DNA of 64,000 nucleotides from Actinopolyspora mzabensis (GCF_900101095.1 NZ_FNFM01000002.1:186001-250000); one strand, 5' to 3'; positions 32,337-42,207 are shown, counted from the first letter of the stretch. Numbers and translations are program-made. Notes: a model not told the origin generated them from the letters alone.

Positions 32337-33979
32337 CAACTGCTCCTTCCGGGGGAGTCGGTCCCCGACGAGCCCGCGGTGGGTTCCGCCCCACTTCCGA
32401 GCAGCTCGTCCGTCAGCTTGGTGAACTCCTCGCCGTAACCGGCCTGATCGGTTCGCGCGAGTCCACCGATCTCGACCGAGGCACCACCGCCACCGGCGGC
32501 GGAAGCGTTCTCGTCGGTGTGGCCCGAACCGTCCGCGAGAGGTTTGATCCGCAGCCAGATCCGGCGGCGTTTGATGCTCAGCGAGGCACCGAGTCCGATG
32601 ACCACCGCGATGGCGAAGACCAGGACGTATCGCTGGAACGGGTTGTGCGAGATCTGCAGGTTCGCCCAGCGCTGCACCCCGTCGAACCGGATGGTGGTGC
32701 CGTCGTCCAGCCGGATCGTCTCCCCGACGGCCAGGTTCTCGCGGGCCACCCGGTTCAGCTCACCGGAGTCGATGAGGGACTGGTCCACGCTGAAGATGGA
32801 CTGGCCGGTGTCGCCCGCGAGTCCGAGCTTGCCCTTGAGCACGTCCACGGCCACCATCGGGTCCCGCAGCGCGGGGAAGCGCGAGCTGAGCACCTTGCCG
32901 TCGAGGCTGGCGGTCGGGGCGAACAGCCCGGTGATCGCCAGCTGGTTGTTGTGCCTGCGCTGTTCGTTCGACATGCCGGGCCGGTCGAACTTGGTGGCGC
33001 CCTGCGAGAGCATGGTGGTGGTGTCGACCGGCTGCCACTGCGTCTTCTTGGTCCGCTGGGTGCCGTCCGGGAAGGTGACGGTGAATATCGGGGTGTAGCC
33101 GTTGCCCGTCAGGTAGATGCGGTCACCGGCGGTGCGCAGCGGATTGTTGACCCGCAGGTCGTGGGATTTCCAGTTGCCGTTGTCGAGCGCCTCGCCGGAC
33201 TGGTACTCGATGTCGGCGTGGAACCGCTCGGGCTGGCCGGAGTGCAGGTAGCGCACGTCGAAGTCGTTGAGCCGCACGCAGAACGGGCTCAGGTTCGTGC
33301 CGTCGACCGTCAGGCCCGCGTCGAAGGAGTCGTAGTTGTAGGTTCCCGAGTTGCAGAACCCCGAGCCGTCGGCCTGCACGACCACCTGGCCCTCGTAGCG
33401 CATCAACTGGTCACCGCCGACGGTGATCAGCAGCCCCACCAGCGCGAAGTGGAACACGAGGTTGCCCGCCTCGCGCAGGTAACCGCGTTCGGCGCTGAAC
33501 GTGCGGGTGCCGTCCTGCTCGGTGTTCTCGGCCACGCGCCAGCGCCGCAGTCTGCGGCGCGCGAAGTCGGACATCTCGTCCGGCGAGAGCGAGACGGTAC
33601 CCGCGGCGTGGTGCGGCATGCGCTCGAGGTTGCGCGGGGTGCGCACCGGACGTGCGCGCAGCTGCCGCAGGTATTCCGCGCTGCGCGGGACCAGGCAACC
33701 GATCAGCGAGACGAACAGCAGCACGTAGATCGCGGCGAACCACACCGAGCTGAACACGTTGAACGCGCCGATGGAGTCGAGAACCTTCGCCCAGGTGGGG
33801 TGATTGTCGTAGAACGTCTCGACGTTCTGGCGGTTCAGCGACCACTGCGGCAGCAACGCACCCGGCAGCGCCGCGAGTGCCAGCAGGAACAGCAGCACCA
33901 GGGCGGTGCGCATCGAGGTGAGCCCGCGCCAGGTGTTGCGCAGGAAGGCCAGGACTCGCCGGGGGGCCGAAGTGTTCAT
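32336..33979 (-). CDS. resB: Cytochrome c biogenesis protein ResB (Ccs1)
   Basis: 547 residues from ATG 33979, overlapping the ccdA stop (TGATG). Three N-terminal helices (LVLLFLLALAALPGALLPQW, FAAIYVLLFVSLIGCLVP, LVFHFALVGLLITVGG), a large extracytoplasmic domain and a final helix (VLVFAIAVVIGLGASLSI), then an acidic/Ser-rich tail. The start TWRGLTSMRTALVLLFLLAL and the NVETFYDNHP region are typical of ResB. System II partner of CcsB. Confidence 0.93.
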   Translation of the reverse strand: MNTSAPRRVLAFLRNTWRGLTSMRTALVLLFLLALAALPGALLPQWSLNRQNVETFYDNHPTWAKVLDSIGAFNVFSSVWFAAIYVLLFVSLIGCLVPRSAEYLRQLRARPVRTPRNLERMPHHAAGTVSLSPDEMSDFARRRLRRWRVAENTEQDGTRTFSAERGYLREAGNLVFHFALVGLLITVGGDQLMRYEGQVVVQADGSGFCNSGTYNYDSFDAGLTVDGTNLSPFCVRLNDFDVRYLHSGQPERFHADIEYQSGEALDNGNWKSHDLRVNNPLRTAGDRIYLTGNGYTPIFTVTFPDGTQRTKKTQWQPVDTTTMLSQGATKFDRPGMSNEQRRHNNQLAITGLFAPTASLDGKVLSSRFPALRDPMVAVDVLKGKLGLAGDTGQSIFSVDQSLIDSGELNRVARENLAVGETIRLDDGTTIRFDGVQRWANLQISHNPFQRYVLVFAIAVVIGLGASLSIKRRRIWLRIKPLADGSGHTDENASAAGGGGASVEIGGLARTDQAGYGEEFTKLTDELLGSGAEPTAGSSGTDSPGRSS

Positions 33980-34764
33980 CAGATGGGCAACTCGAATCCG
34001 TTGATGGGGGCGCGCAGCGACGCGATCATGCTTCCCCACAGACCGGTGACCAGCAGCAGGCCGACGAGTATGAGCAGCAACCCACCGACCCACTGGATGG
34101 TGCGGGAGTGCCTGCGCAACCAGCCGGTGCCGCGTACGGCCCAGCGCGCGCCGAGTGCGAGCACCACGAACGGGATGCCGAGGCCGAGGCAGTAGACCAG
34201 CACCAGCACGACACCGCGCAGCGCGGCCCCGCCCTGCCACTGGGTGCTGTAGGCCAGCGAGACGACTCCGGTGAGCGTGGGGCTCAGACAGGGGGTCCAG
34301 CCGAGTCCGAAGACGGCGCCGAGCGCGGGAGCGCCCCATAAGCCGCCGCGCGGCACCCGCCGAACACGCACGTCACGCTGCAACGCGGGGAACACGCCGA
34401 GGAAGACCAGGCCCATGAGCACGGTGACCACACCGCCGAGCCTGCGCAGCACGGGCTCGTTGAGGGCCAGCGCGTCGGAGAGCCCGAGAACGCCGACCGT
34501 GGCGATCACGAACACGGCGGTGAACCCGAGCATGAAGAGCAGCGCCGCACCCGCGACCCGCCATCGCCCGCGGCGAAGGCCCGCGGTGGTTTCCGCGGTG
34601 TCGACCGCCGGGGCGTCGGCACCGACGAGACCGGCCAGATAGGCGAGATAACCGGGGACCAGCGGAATCACGCAGGGCGAGGCGAAACTGACCGTCCCGG
34701 CGAGAACAGCGAACCCGACCGCCAGAATCAGCGGGCCGGTCTGGACTAGCTCGGTCGGATCCAC
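33979..34764 (-). CDS. ccdA: Cytochrome c biogenesis thiol-disulfide transporter CcdA
   Basis: 261 residues from GTG 34764. Six helices with the two CcdA/DsbD cysteine motifs: FASPCVIPLVPGYLAYLAGL in helix 1 and GLGWTPCLSPTLTGV in helix 4. It passes reducing equivalents from cytoplasmic thioredoxin across the membrane, here to the TlpA-like protein encoded upstream, keeping apocytochrome CxxCH reduced. Overlaps resB by 1 nt. Confidence 0.93.
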   Translation of the reverse strand: MDPTELVQTGPLILAVGFAVLAGTVSFASPCVIPLVPGYLAYLAGLVGADAPAVDTAETTAGLRRGRWRVAGAALLFMLGFTAVFVIATVGVLGLSDALALNEPVLRRLGGVVTVLMGLVFLGVFPALQRDVRVRRVPRGGLWGAPALGAVFGLGWTPCLSPTLTGVVSLAYSTQWQGGAALRGVVLVLVYCLGLGIPFVVLALGARWAVRGTGWLRRHSRTIQWVGGLLLILVGLLLVTGLWGSMIASLRAPINGFELPI

Positions 34765-35171
34765 GAACCCGAGGGTAGGTAAGCCGCTGCCGAGCCCACA
34801 CAGCACCCCTGGTGACCGAAGCCACATCGAGGCGCGCGTTCGCCCCGGTCACGGGGCTCGGCTGCTGGAAGCGCTCCGCGGTTCCCGGCGCGGCGGAACG
34901 AGTACGCAGGTCATCGAATCGGAAAATCCGGACATCGCTCGCGCCGCGATGCTCCGGTCCCGCGTCTCGCGGGGCGAGCACCGGACGTGCTCCGGTGCCG
35001 CCGGGAGCGTGCAGCTGCCGCCGGGAACCCGTACGGCGGCGGTGGGGAGGGCTCCCGCTCACGCCGGACCGACCGGGAAGCCGTCACCGGGAGTCCGCAC
35101 CGGCCTGTTCGTTACCGGCCTGTTCGTTACCGGCCTGTTCGTTACCGGCCTGTTCGTTACCGGCCTGTTCG
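34765..35171. other. Gap between ccdA and tlpA containing a minisatellite
   Basis: 407 nt inside an otherwise tightly coupled run. The only clear feature is the 15-nt tandem array at 35101-35180. No gene seen; a separate ccdA promoter may lie here. Confidence 0.5.
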
Positions 35172-35180
35172 TTACCGGCC
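35101..35180. repeat. 15-nt minisatellite at the tlpA stop codon (5 perfect copies)
   Basis: Five identical copies of CGGCCTGTTCGTTAC (35101-35175) plus a 5-nt partial unit. The TAA stop of the TlpA-like gene (35174-35172) lies in the array; each unit carries TAA in that frame, so added copies do not lengthen the protein. In another frame the array reads NEQAG repeatedly. Confidence 0.95.
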
Positions 35181-35894
35181 GGGCTCCCGCTCCTCGGACG
35201 GGCTCGACCCGCCCGTGCTACTGGAACCTCCCCTGTCGCCGGAATCACCGGTGTTCCCGGCCCCACCGGAGCCGGAGTTCTCGTTCGCGATGTCGCGAAC
35301 CTTCGGCAACAGGCCCTGCTCGGTGACCTCGGTCAGATAGATCGCCGCCACGCGGTGCTCGCGGTCCAGCACCACCGTCGCCGGGGTGGTGCTGCGGGGA
35401 AAGCCGTTCAGCGCCAGCATCGCGCGGCCGGACGGGTCGTAGATGGAGGGGTAGTCGACGTCCAGGTTGTGCACGAAGTCGTTGGCGGCGTCGCGGTTGT
35501 CCCGCACGTTGATCCCGAGGACCTGCACACCCCGGTCATCGAGTTCGTCCTGCACCGCCTGCAGATCGTCGGCCTCCGCACGACAGGGCGGGCACCAGGA
35601 GCCCCACACGTTGAGCACCACGACCTCGCCGCTGAAGTCCGACAACCGGATGGTGTTGTCGGCGTCGGCCAACGACTCGCCCTTCAGGCCCGTGACGCGC
35701 CCGCGCTCGTCCGGCGAGTAGAACAGCCGGGTCCGCCCACCCGGCGAGACGAACGTGAACTCACCGTTGTCGGAGACCGCGTTCTCGCTGCCCGCGCACC
35801 CGGACAGCAACGCGAACAGCGCGACCAGCGCCAACGCGGCGACAGGCCTACCCGCGCGACGGCCACCACGGCCCCACAACCGGTCGGATCTCAT
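35172..35894 (-). CDS. TlpA/ResA-like thioredoxin-fold lipoprotein
   Basis: 240 residues. Lipoprotein signal ending LFALLSGCAGS (Cys near residue 33). The thioredoxin fold has VVVLNVWGSWCPPCRAEADD (CPPC active site near residue 101) and the cis-proline region GFPRSTTPATVVLDRE. A Gly/Ser-rich C-terminal tail follows. It reduces apocytochrome c thiols outside the cell, fed by CcdA. Its ATG overlaps the upstream stop (ATGA). Confidence 0.9.
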   Translation of the reverse strand: MRSDRLWGRGGRRAGRPVAALALVALFALLSGCAGSENAVSDNGEFTFVSPGGRTRLFYSPDERGRVTGLKGESLADADNTIRLSDFSGEVVVLNVWGSWCPPCRAEADDLQAVQDELDDRGVQVLGINVRDNRDAANDFVHNLDVDYPSIYDPSGRAMLALNGFPRSTTPATVVLDREHRVAAIYLTEVTEQGLLPKVRDIANENSGSGGAGNTGDSGDRGGSSSTGGSSPSEEREPGR

Positions 35895-36526
35895 GCACCG
35901 CTCGCTCTCGCGTCGGTCTCGCCCACCGGCTCGGCGTAGGCCAGGCGTTCGAACTTCTCACCCCGGAACACCAGGCTGGTCACCGACGCCAGCGAGCACT
36001 GCCTCCTGCGCGGGTCGTGCCAGAGCGCCTTGCCCTCGATGAATCTGCGCAGGATCCAGATGGGCAGCTGGTGGGAGACGCAGACCGCCTCGCCGGACCC
36101 GGCTGCCTCCCGGGCGCGGTGCGCCGCCGCGAGCATCCGGCGCGCGATACCGAGGTAGGCCTCGCCCCAGGAGGGACGCACCGGGTTCCAGAGTTTCGGC
36201 CAGTGGCGTGGCGAGCGCAGCGCGCCGTCACCCACCGACACCCGGCAGCCCTCGAAGCGGTTCGCCGCCTCGATCAGCTGCTCGTCGGTGTCGATGTCCA
36301 GCTCGTGCTGCTCGGCCACCGGGCTCGCGGTCTCGGCGGCCCGCTGCATCGGGGAGGCGTGCACCACCCGGACGTCGTGGTCGGCCAGGAAACCGGCGAC
36401 GACCTTGGCCTGCCGCTGCCCCTCCTCGGAGAGCCGGTATCCGGGCAGGCGGCCGTACAGGATGCCCTCGGGGTTGTGCACCTCACCGTGCCGCACGAAG
36501 TGGACCACGGTCGTTCTGCCGCTCAC
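35891..36526 (-). CDS. Histidine phosphatase (phosphoglycerate mutase-like) family protein
   Basis: 211 residues from GTG 36526, overlapping the hemL stop (GTGA). The catalytic RHG motif is in [20 protein letters not shown], and the second histidine in [16 protein letters not shown]. Homologues occupy this position between hemL and the thioredoxin gene in mycobacteria (Rv0525). Substrate unknown; a metabolic or heme-related phosphatase role is possible but not shown. Confidence 0.85.
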   Translation of the reverse strand: MSGRTTVVHFVRHGEVHNPEGILYGRLPGYRLSEEGQRQAKVVAGFLADHDVRVVHASPMQRAAETASPVAEQHELDIDTDEQLIEAANRFEGCRVSVGDGALRSPRHWPKLWNPVRPSWGEAYLGIARRMLAAAHRAREAAGSGEAVCVSHQLPIWILRRFIEGKALWHDPRRRQCSLASVTSLVFRGEKFERLAYAEPVGETDARASGA

Positions 36527-37872
36527 TTGGACTCCCCCGGCTCCGCCGCTGCCGCGGCGGCGGCCGCGTGGGGCAGCGCCTCGGCGATGATCTGGAAGGC
36601 GTCGTCGTCCATGGCCGCGTTGACGAACCAGCACTCGAACGCGCTCGGCGGCGGGTATACCCCGCGCCGCAGCAGCTCGTGGAAGAAGGCGGGGAACCGC
36701 CAGGTCTGCTGTGCCTGCGCACCCGAGAAGTCGTGTACCGGGGTCTCGGTGAAGAAGACGCTGAGCATGTTGCCCGCGAAGGAGATCTGGTGGGGCACGC
36801 CCTCCGCGCGCAGCGAGTCGCCCAGCAGCTCCCCGAGGCGGCTCGCGTTGCGGTCCAGCGCGGTGTAGACCTCGGCGTCGGCGGCGCGCAGGTTCGCCAG
36901 CCCGGCGGCCACCGCCACCGGGTTACCGGCGAGGGTGCCCGCCTGGTAAACGGGACCGCGCGGCGCCAGCAGGTCCATCACGTCGGCCCGGCCGCCGAAG
37001 GCGGCGGCGGGCAGCCCGCCCGACATCACCTTGCCGAAGGTGTAGAGGTCGCCGGCTACGCCGTCCACGCCGTACCAGCCGGCGCGCGAGACGCGGAAAC
37101 CGGTCATGACCTCGTCCATCACCAGCAGCGCCCCAGCTTCGCGGGTGATCTCGCGCAGCGCGGCGTTGAAGCCCTCGCGCGGCGGCACCGCCCCCATGTT
37201 GCCGGCGGCGGCCTCGGTGATCACACAGGCGATCCGGTCGCCGTGCTCGGCGAAGGCCCGCCGCACCGCCTCCAGGTCGTTGTAGGGCACCACGATGGTG
37301 TCGGCGGCCTGCGCCTCCGTGACACCGGGTGTGCCGGGCAGCCCGAGGGTGGCCACGCCGGATCCGGCTCCGGCGAGCAGCGAGTCGACGTGACCGTGGT
37401 AGCAGCCGGTGAACTTGAGGACCTTGTCGCGGCCGGTGAACGCGCGCGCCAGCCGGATGGAGGTCATGGTGGCCTCGGTGCCGGAGTTGACCAGCCGCAC
37501 GTGCTCGACGGGATCGACCCGGTCGATGATCTCCTGCGCGAGATCGATCTCGCCGCCGGCCGGAGTGCCGAACGAGAGCCCGTCGACGGCGGCCTCGCGC
37601 ACGGCGCCGACCACGTCGGGGTGCGCGTGCCCGTTGATCATCGGCCCCCAGGAGGAGACGAGATCGACGTAGCTGTTGCCGTCGGCGTCCCAGAGGTACG
37701 CGCCCTCCCCGTGGACCATGAAGCGTGGGGTGCCGCCGACCGAGTGAAACGCACGCACCGGGGAGTTGACCCCGCCCGGGGTCACCGCCTCCGCTCGTTC
37801 GAAGAGCTGCCGGGAGCGGGGCGCCGGATCGGATGCTGCTGTCGTCGCGTTGGCTGGATTATCGGCAGTCAC
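36523..37872 (-). CDS. hemL: Glutamate-1-semialdehyde 2,1-aminomutase
   Basis: 449-residue PLP enzyme converting glutamate-1-semialdehyde to 5-aminolevulinate, after HemA. Motifs: [64 protein letters not shown] and the PLP lysine in [17 protein letters not shown], then [12 protein letters not shown]. Full length with an Ala-rich C-terminus. First gene of the run leading into cytochrome c assembly. Confidence 0.96.
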   Translation of the reverse strand: MTADNPANATTAASDPAPRSRQLFERAEAVTPGGVNSPVRAFHSVGGTPRFMVHGEGAYLWDADGNSYVDLVSSWGPMINGHAHPDVVGAVREAAVDGLSFGTPAGGEIDLAQEIIDRVDPVEHVRLVNSGTEATMTSIRLARAFTGRDKVLKFTGCYHGHVDSLLAGAGSGVATLGLPGTPGVTEAQAADTIVVPYNDLEAVRRAFAEHGDRIACVITEAAAGNMGAVPPREGFNAALREITREAGALLVMDEVMTGFRVSRAGWYGVDGVAGDLYTFGKVMSGGLPAAAFGGRADVMDLLAPRGPVYQAGTLAGNPVAVAAGLANLRAADAEVYTALDRNASRLGELLGDSLRAEGVPHQISFAGNMLSVFFTETPVHDFSGAQAQQTWRFPAFFHELLRRGVYPPPSAFECWFVNAAMDDDAFQIIAEALPHAAAAAAAAEPGESK

Positions 37873-38046
37873 ACCGCCCAGTTTGCCAGGCAGCGGAAGA
37901 GCGCGGCTCGGGGCTCCCCGCCGGAGGTGGTGAATCTCGCGCTCGTTTTCCGGCGTGCCGCTTCAGTTCGAGTGGTGCTCGGTCGACGGGTGCCCGCGGC
38001 CGATCCCGGGTGGCGGGCCGAACCGAGCAGAGCGCGGTCGTTCGGT

Positions 38047-38460
38047 TCACGAACGGGCGTCCGAATCCGGTGCTTCCCCGGCCTCGGGTGTTCCCCCGGC
38101 CTCGGGTGTTCCCCCGGAGTGGGATTCCGGCTCCGGCCCGACCCGGGACCGCCTGTCCGAACGACCGGCGCGCACTCCCAGCGTCAGGTGGCGGAGGGCG
38201 TCGATCAGCAGCAGCCCGCCGGTCGTGACCGCGAGTACCGCGAGCGCGACCCAGCTGCCCAGCATGCGGGAGACGCCGGTACCGCCGGAGGCCTCGGGCA
38301 GCTCGATACGGACCACCGAGTTCTCCCAGGCCGGAAAGGCCAACGCGATCAGCACCGCCGCCAGCAGCACCTCGACCCCGAACACGCCCAGTCGCCACGG
38401 CTGGTGCAACCGCCGTGGTGGCCGCTCGGACGCGGTCGGCTCGGATTGGGGATCATGCAC
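38047..38460 (-). CDS. Small two-helix membrane protein, hypothetical
   Basis: 137 residues. Two transmembrane helices (VFGVEVLLAAVLIALAF and GSWVALAVLAVTTGGLLLIDAL) and a C-terminal Gly/Glu/Ser-rich tail with a GGTPEA duplication. No family recognised. It is one of five membrane-protein genes in a row upstream of hemL. Confidence 0.6.
   Translation of the reverse strand: MHDPQSEPTASERPPRRLHQPWRLGVFGVEVLLAAVLIALAFPAWENSVVRIELPEASGGTGVSRMLGSWVALAVLAVTTGGLLLIDALRHLTLGVRAGRSDRRSRVGPEPESHSGGTPEAGGTPEAGEAPDSDARS
38076..38111. repeat. 18-nt direct duplication in a membrane-protein gene
   Basis: Two exact tandem copies of CCCCGGCCTCGGGTGTTC encoding GGTPEA twice near the C-terminus of the minus-strand product. 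Confidence 0.85.
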
Positions 38461-38484
38461 CGAACCAGCATCGCATGCCGCGAA

Positions 38485-38994
38485 CTACTCCGAACGCAGC
38501 AGTGTCGCGAGTTCGGCATGCAACGCCTCCGGGAAACGGGCCCAGGCCAGCACCACGGTCTCGGTTCCGGCCGTGGTGTCGGAATCGGCAGCGGTATCGG
38601 GATCACCAGCGCTGTCGGGATCGGCGGGCTGCCGCAGCAGCAGCGGAACCTCGGTCATCCCCTTCGGCACCGTGCTCGATTCCCCGAGTACCCGAGCGGC
38701 GCGTGCCGTGGGCTCCGTCCCGGGCAGCGCGAGACGGTCGAGCGGGACCGACTCCCCGCCCACGGTCAGCTCCACTGTAGTCAGTGTTACCGAGTGGAAG
38801 CGCCTGCGCGCCCGGATCCACGGCACCGCGGCCGCGGCCAGCAGGGCCGCCAGTACCGGCCACTGTGGCAGGTGCAGCGGCCCCGGAGTCGTCAACTCGA
38901 CGAGGAGACCGAGCAGTGCGAACGCAGGTCCCCAGAGCAGCGGCCACCAACTCGACCCCGGCTCGGCGTAGCGGATCTCGGCGGCTTCGGTCAA
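38485..38994 (-). CDS. Membrane protein, DUF3093-like architecture
   Basis: 169 residues: two N-terminal helices (WWPLLWGPAFALLGLLVEL and WPVLAALLAAAAVPWI) followed by a beta-rich domain (HSVTLTTVELTVGGESVPLD) and an acidic insertion before a final helix. This helices-then-PH-like domain order resembles DUF3093-type proteins, but identity is not certain. Overlaps the upstream gene by 4 nt. Confidence 0.55.
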   Translation of the reverse strand: MTEAAEIRYAEPGSSWWPLLWGPAFALLGLLVELTTPGPLHLPQWPVLAALLAAAAVPWIRARRRFHSVTLTTVELTVGGESVPLDRLALPGTEPTARAARVLGESSTVPKGMTEVPLLLRQPADPDSAGDPDTAADSDTTAGTETVVLAWARFPEALHAELATLLRSE

Positions 38995-39434
38995 CGGTCA
39001 CCGGCCAACCACTCCGAGGTCTCCCGGCGCCAGAAGCACGCCCACGCGAGCACCGCCAGCACGAGCACGATCAGATTGGAGGCACTCCAGGCTCCGGACA
39101 GCAGCAGCAACAGCACGTGCGCCACGGCGAGCAGGCTGACCGCGATCCGCGCCCAGGAGTGCCGCCGCAGCACCGACCACGCCAGCCCCGCGTAGCCCGC
39201 GGCCAACACGACCGCCAGGATCGTGTTGACCACGAGGAACTCGCGGGCCAGCTGCTCGGCTCGCTCCGGAGCCAGCCCTCGCGTGTCGACGAGACCGCCG
39301 CGCAGCGCACCGAGATCGGTCCACGAGATCGCGGCACGGACGAGCAGGAAAACGCCGAGCGCCACCCAGAGCCCCAGTCCCACTCGCAACGTCCGCGGCA
39401 CCCCCGTGGGTACCGGTTCGGAGGTGTTCGTCAT
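38991..39434 (-). CDS. Four-helix membrane protein, hypothetical
   Basis: 147 residues with four transmembrane helices, the last three closely spaced (EFLVVNTILAVVLAAGYAGL, IAVSLLAVAHVLLLLLSGAW, LIVLVLAVLAWACFW). No family recognised. Its stop overlaps the next gene's start (ATGA). Confidence 0.6.
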   Translation of the reverse strand: MTNTSEPVPTGVPRTLRVGLGLWVALGVFLLVRAAISWTDLGALRGGLVDTRGLAPERAEQLAREFLVVNTILAVVLAAGYAGLAWSVLRRHSWARIAVSLLAVAHVLLLLLSGAWSASNLIVLVLAVLAWACFWRRETSEWLAGDR

Positions 39435-39471
39435 CCGTGCCCGTCCCGCTCGCCGTGCGGCGGCTGCGCTG

Positions 39472-40269
39472 TCACCGGCGCGCCGTCGCCTGGAAGAACC
39501 CGTTGGACCGCTTGAGGTAGACCAGCACGATGAAAGCGATCATCGCCAGCAACGTGAGGGTGCTCTGCACGTAGCTGGTCACCAGCTGTGCCGTGGGGAT
39601 CTCCAGGGTGTAGCTCCCCCCTTCGGGAAGCTGCACCGTCTGCGGGATGGCGGCGGTGACCATGCCGCTGAGGGCGTTGAGTATCCAGGCACCGGCGAGC
39701 ACGGTCAGCGTGATCCTGGCCCAGTTGCGGCCCGCGCGCATCTTGAACGCGAAGAGGATCCAGAGTCCGGTGAGCACAACGGAGATGATCAGTCCGGCTA
39801 CGACGCCGAACATCATGGCGAACCGCAGCATGTCCTCGCTCATGACCGTGGAGCTGCCGGAGATCTCCTCCAGCATCCGCTCCATGTAGTTCCGCTGCAG
39901 CACCATCGAGATCGCCGACAGCATCGTGGCCAGGAGGGGCACCACGACCGCGATCCAGAAAGCGATGTCGATCGTGTTGGGGCGTGGCGGGCCTTCGATC
40001 TCTTGTGCCGAGACCGGCGGCGCGGCGTAGGGGTTGGGGTAGCCGCCCTGCGCGGGACCGGCCGGGTAGCCCTGCTGCTGATAACCCTGTTGCTGGTAGC
40101 CCTGCTGGGGGTAGGGAGAGGGACCGTAGCCGGACTGCTGGAATCCGCCGGACTGCGGATCGGGTTGTTGGAAGCCACCCGACTGCGGGTCGGGCTGGTA
40201 CCCGGGTTGCTGCGGGTACTGCCCCTGATTCGCGGGATCCTGTTCCCAAGGATTCTGTGGGGAAGTCAC
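39472..40269 (-). CDS. Membrane protein with Pro/Gln/Gly/Tyr-rich N-terminus
   Basis: 265 residues from GTG 40269. The first ~85 residues are a low-complexity cytoplasmic tail with PDPQSGGFQQ and GYQQQ repeats. Four transmembrane helices follow with a charged cytosolic loop (FAFKMRAGRNWARI) also found in the neighbouring 40343 product ([14 protein letters not shown]), so the two are related. Function unknown. Confidence 0.65.
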   Translation of the reverse strand: MTSPQNPWEQDPANQGQYPQQPGYQPDPQSGGFQQPDPQSGGFQQSGYGPSPYPQQGYQQQGYQQQGYPAGPAQGGYPNPYAAPPVSAQEIEGPPRPNTIDIAFWIAVVVPLLATMLSAISMVLQRNYMERMLEEISGSSTVMSEDMLRFAMMFGVVAGLIISVVLTGLWILFAFKMRAGRNWARITLTVLAGAWILNALSGMVTAAIPQTVQLPEGGSYTLEIPTAQLVTSYVQSTLTLLAMIAFIVLVYLKRSNGFFQATARR

Positions 40270-40342
40270 GCGGAAACGGTAGAAACCCGCCGTCGAGATG
40301 TCCAATTTCCGCGATGGCGGGGAAACCGGATGGAAACCCCGC

Positions 40343-40900
40343 TCAACCGGGGCGACGAACCCCCGGTCCGGCGAAGAAACGCCTGGAATCACCACGCAGC
40401 AGCAGTACGAACACCGCGATGTTCAGTGCCGCGATCACAGTGGTGAACAGCACAGTCAGCGGGCCGACCGCCATCTCGGGCATCAGCTGCGGTCCCAGCA
40501 CCGACCGGGCCATGCTGATGGTGAACCACGCGAACAACCTGCCGCAGACGTACAGCCCGCAGAGGACCATCACCAGCACGCGTGCCCAGTTGGCACCACG
40601 CGCCATCCGGTTGCCGAAGAACACGTACAACAGCGTCAGCCCGGCCATGACCAACAGCGCGAACATGATCCCGCCGTTGGCCGCCGCGTCCACTTCCTGC
40701 TGCGACAGCTCGGGGTTGACCCGCCGCAGCTCGCCGATGAGCATCTCGCGGTCGGCCAACCGCACCAGCGTGTTCCCCAGCCCCACGAGCGCGGCGGCTA
40801 TCCACAGCCACCTGGCCAACCACACCGAGCGGGGCGGTGCGGTGGGTGCGGAAGGAGCGCGGTGGTCCACACCGCCGTGCGGGTCGGGCGGCGCGGTCAC
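40343..40900 (-). CDS. Four-helix membrane protein related to the 39472 product
   Basis: 185 residues, four transmembrane helices. The short loop [20 protein letters not shown] matches the adjacent protein's KMRAGRNWARITLTVLAGAW, indicating a shared family. GTG 40900 overlaps the hemB stop (GTGA), so it is translationally coupled to the heme operon. Function unknown. Confidence 0.65.
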   Translation of the reverse strand: MTAPPDPHGGVDHRAPSAPTAPPRSVWLARWLWIAAALVGLGNTLVRLADREMLIGELRRVNPELSQQEVDAAANGGIMFALLVMAGLTLLYVFFGNRMARGANWARVLVMVLCGLYVCGRLFAWFTISMARSVLGPQLMPEMAVGPLTVLFTTVIAALNIAVFVLLLRGDSRRFFAGPGVRRPG

Positions 40901-41892
40901 GCGGCATCCCCTCCGGACTCCTCGCGCAGCCAGCGGGCCGCCCGCGCGGCCCAGTAGGTCAGCACGATGTCGGCCCCGGAACGGCGTAGCGAGGTCAGGG
41001 TCTCCAGCACCGTTCGACGCCGGTCCAGCCAGCCGCGTTCGACGGCGGCCTCGATCATCGAGTACTCCCCGGAGACCTGATAGGCAGCGACCGGGACCTC
41101 GGAGATCTCGGCGGTCTGCCTGACGACGTCGGTGTAGGACATGGCGGGCTTGATCACCACCATGTCCGCGCCCTCGGCGATGTCCTGCCCGACCTCGCGG
41201 GCCGCTTCCCTGCCGTTGGCCGGGTCCTGCTGGTAGGTCTTGCGGTCCCCGGACAGCTGGGAGTCGACCGCGTCGCGGAACGGGCCGTAGAAGGCGGAGG
41301 AGTACTTGGCCGAGTAGGCCAGCAGCGAGGTGTCGTGGAATCCGGCGGCGTCCAGCGTCTCCCGGATGGCGCCGATCTGCCCGTCCATCATGCCGCTGGG
41401 GCCGAGCACGTGCGCCCCCGCCTCGGCCTGCGCGAGCGCCATCTCGCCGTAGAGCCGCAGCGTGCGGTCGTTGTCGACGTTGCCCTGGTCGTCCAGCACA
41501 CCGCAGTGCCCGTGGTCGGTGAACTCGTCCAGGCAGGTGTCGGCCATGAGCACGGTGTCGTCGCCGACCTCGGCCGCGACATCGCGCAGCGCCACGTTGA
41601 GGATCCCGTCCGGGTCGGCGGCGGCCGAGCCGGTGGCGTCCCGTTCACTCGGGACGCCGAACAGCATCAGCCCGCCGACGCCCGCTGCCACGGCGTCCAC
41701 GGCAGCCGCGCGCAGCGAGTCCCTGGTGTGGTGCAGCACGCCCGGCATGGAGGGAATCTCGACGGGCTCCGTCGCGCCCTCGCGGACGAACATCGGCAGC
41801 ACCAGGTGCCGCGGCCGCACCTCGGTCTCGGAGACCAGCCGCCGCAGCGCGGCGTTGCGGCGCAGCCTGCGCGGGCGGACCGACGGGTACAT
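40897..41892 (-). CDS. hemB: Delta-aminolevulinic acid dehydratase (porphobilinogen synthase)
   Basis: 331 residues. Condenses two 5-aminolevulinates to porphobilinogen. Zn-type metal site [17 protein letters not shown], the Schiff-base lysines in [18 protein letters not shown] and [13 protein letters not shown], and [12 protein letters not shown]. Full length. It is separated from hemD by 315 nt holding a structured repeat (copy C). Confidence 0.96.
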   Translation of the reverse strand: MYPSVRPRRLRRNAALRRLVSETEVRPRHLVLPMFVREGATEPVEIPSMPGVLHHTRDSLRAAAVDAVAAGVGGLMLFGVPSERDATGSAAADPDGILNVALRDVAAEVGDDTVLMADTCLDEFTDHGHCGVLDDQGNVDNDRTLRLYGEMALAQAEAGAHVLGPSGMMDGQIGAIRETLDAAGFHDTSLLAYSAKYSSAFYGPFRDAVDSQLSGDRKTYQQDPANGREAAREVGQDIAEGADMVVIKPAMSYTDVVRQTAEISEVPVAAYQVSGEYSMIEAAVERGWLDRRRTVLETLTSLRRSGADIVLTYWAARAARWLREESGGDAA

Positions 41893-41951
41893 ATCTCGAA
41901 CACCTCGCGGGAGTAATCAAAAACGGGGTCGGCTGTCGAGGTTGGTTGCGT

Positions 41952-42062
41952 GGCGGAACCTCTCGCACGGCTCTCGCTGCGGGAGGCCCGACATCGGGTA
42001 GCGACCTACACAACGTCGGGCCTTCCTCGCGAGAGCCGCACGCGAGAACCCGCGGCGGTGCC
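41952..42062 (-). repeat. 111-nt structured repeat, copy C (between hemD and hemB)
   Basis: Minus-strand copy of the element at 29382. Inner stem GGCCCGAC/GTCGGGCC (pairing 41985-41992 with 42015-42022), outer stem GGCTCTCGC/GCGAGAGCC (41969-41977 with 42029-42037), loop GTTGTGTAG-GTCG-CTACCCGAT. One base is lost from the stem side and one gained in the apical loop compared with copies A and B. It lies in the sense direction between hemD and hemB, so it should be in the transcript. Confidence 0.8.
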
Positions 42063-42127
42063 GGCTGCGAGAGTGATCGGAGTGCTCCCCGGCAGCGCCG
42101 AAGAGCACCACTCGGTTCACGATCCGG

Positions 42128-42152
42128 CCGAAAATCTCGCCGAGATTTTCGG
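42128..42152. repeat. 25-nt perfect palindrome flanking structured repeat C
   Basis: CCGAAAATCTCG, a central C, then CGAGATTTTCGG. It occupies the position that the short hairpin repeat holds beside copies A and B, but has longer arms and a different sequence. Confidence 0.85.
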
Positions 42153-42207
42153 CTACCGCCGAGGTTCCGCCGAGCAAGCCGCAGGCAACCCGACGGGCAC
42201 CGTTCAC

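Noticed and set aside
36208-39195. 995-residue plus-strand reading frame across hemL and neighbours
   Set aside because: Antisense shadow of well-supported minus-strand genes in GC-rich DNA.
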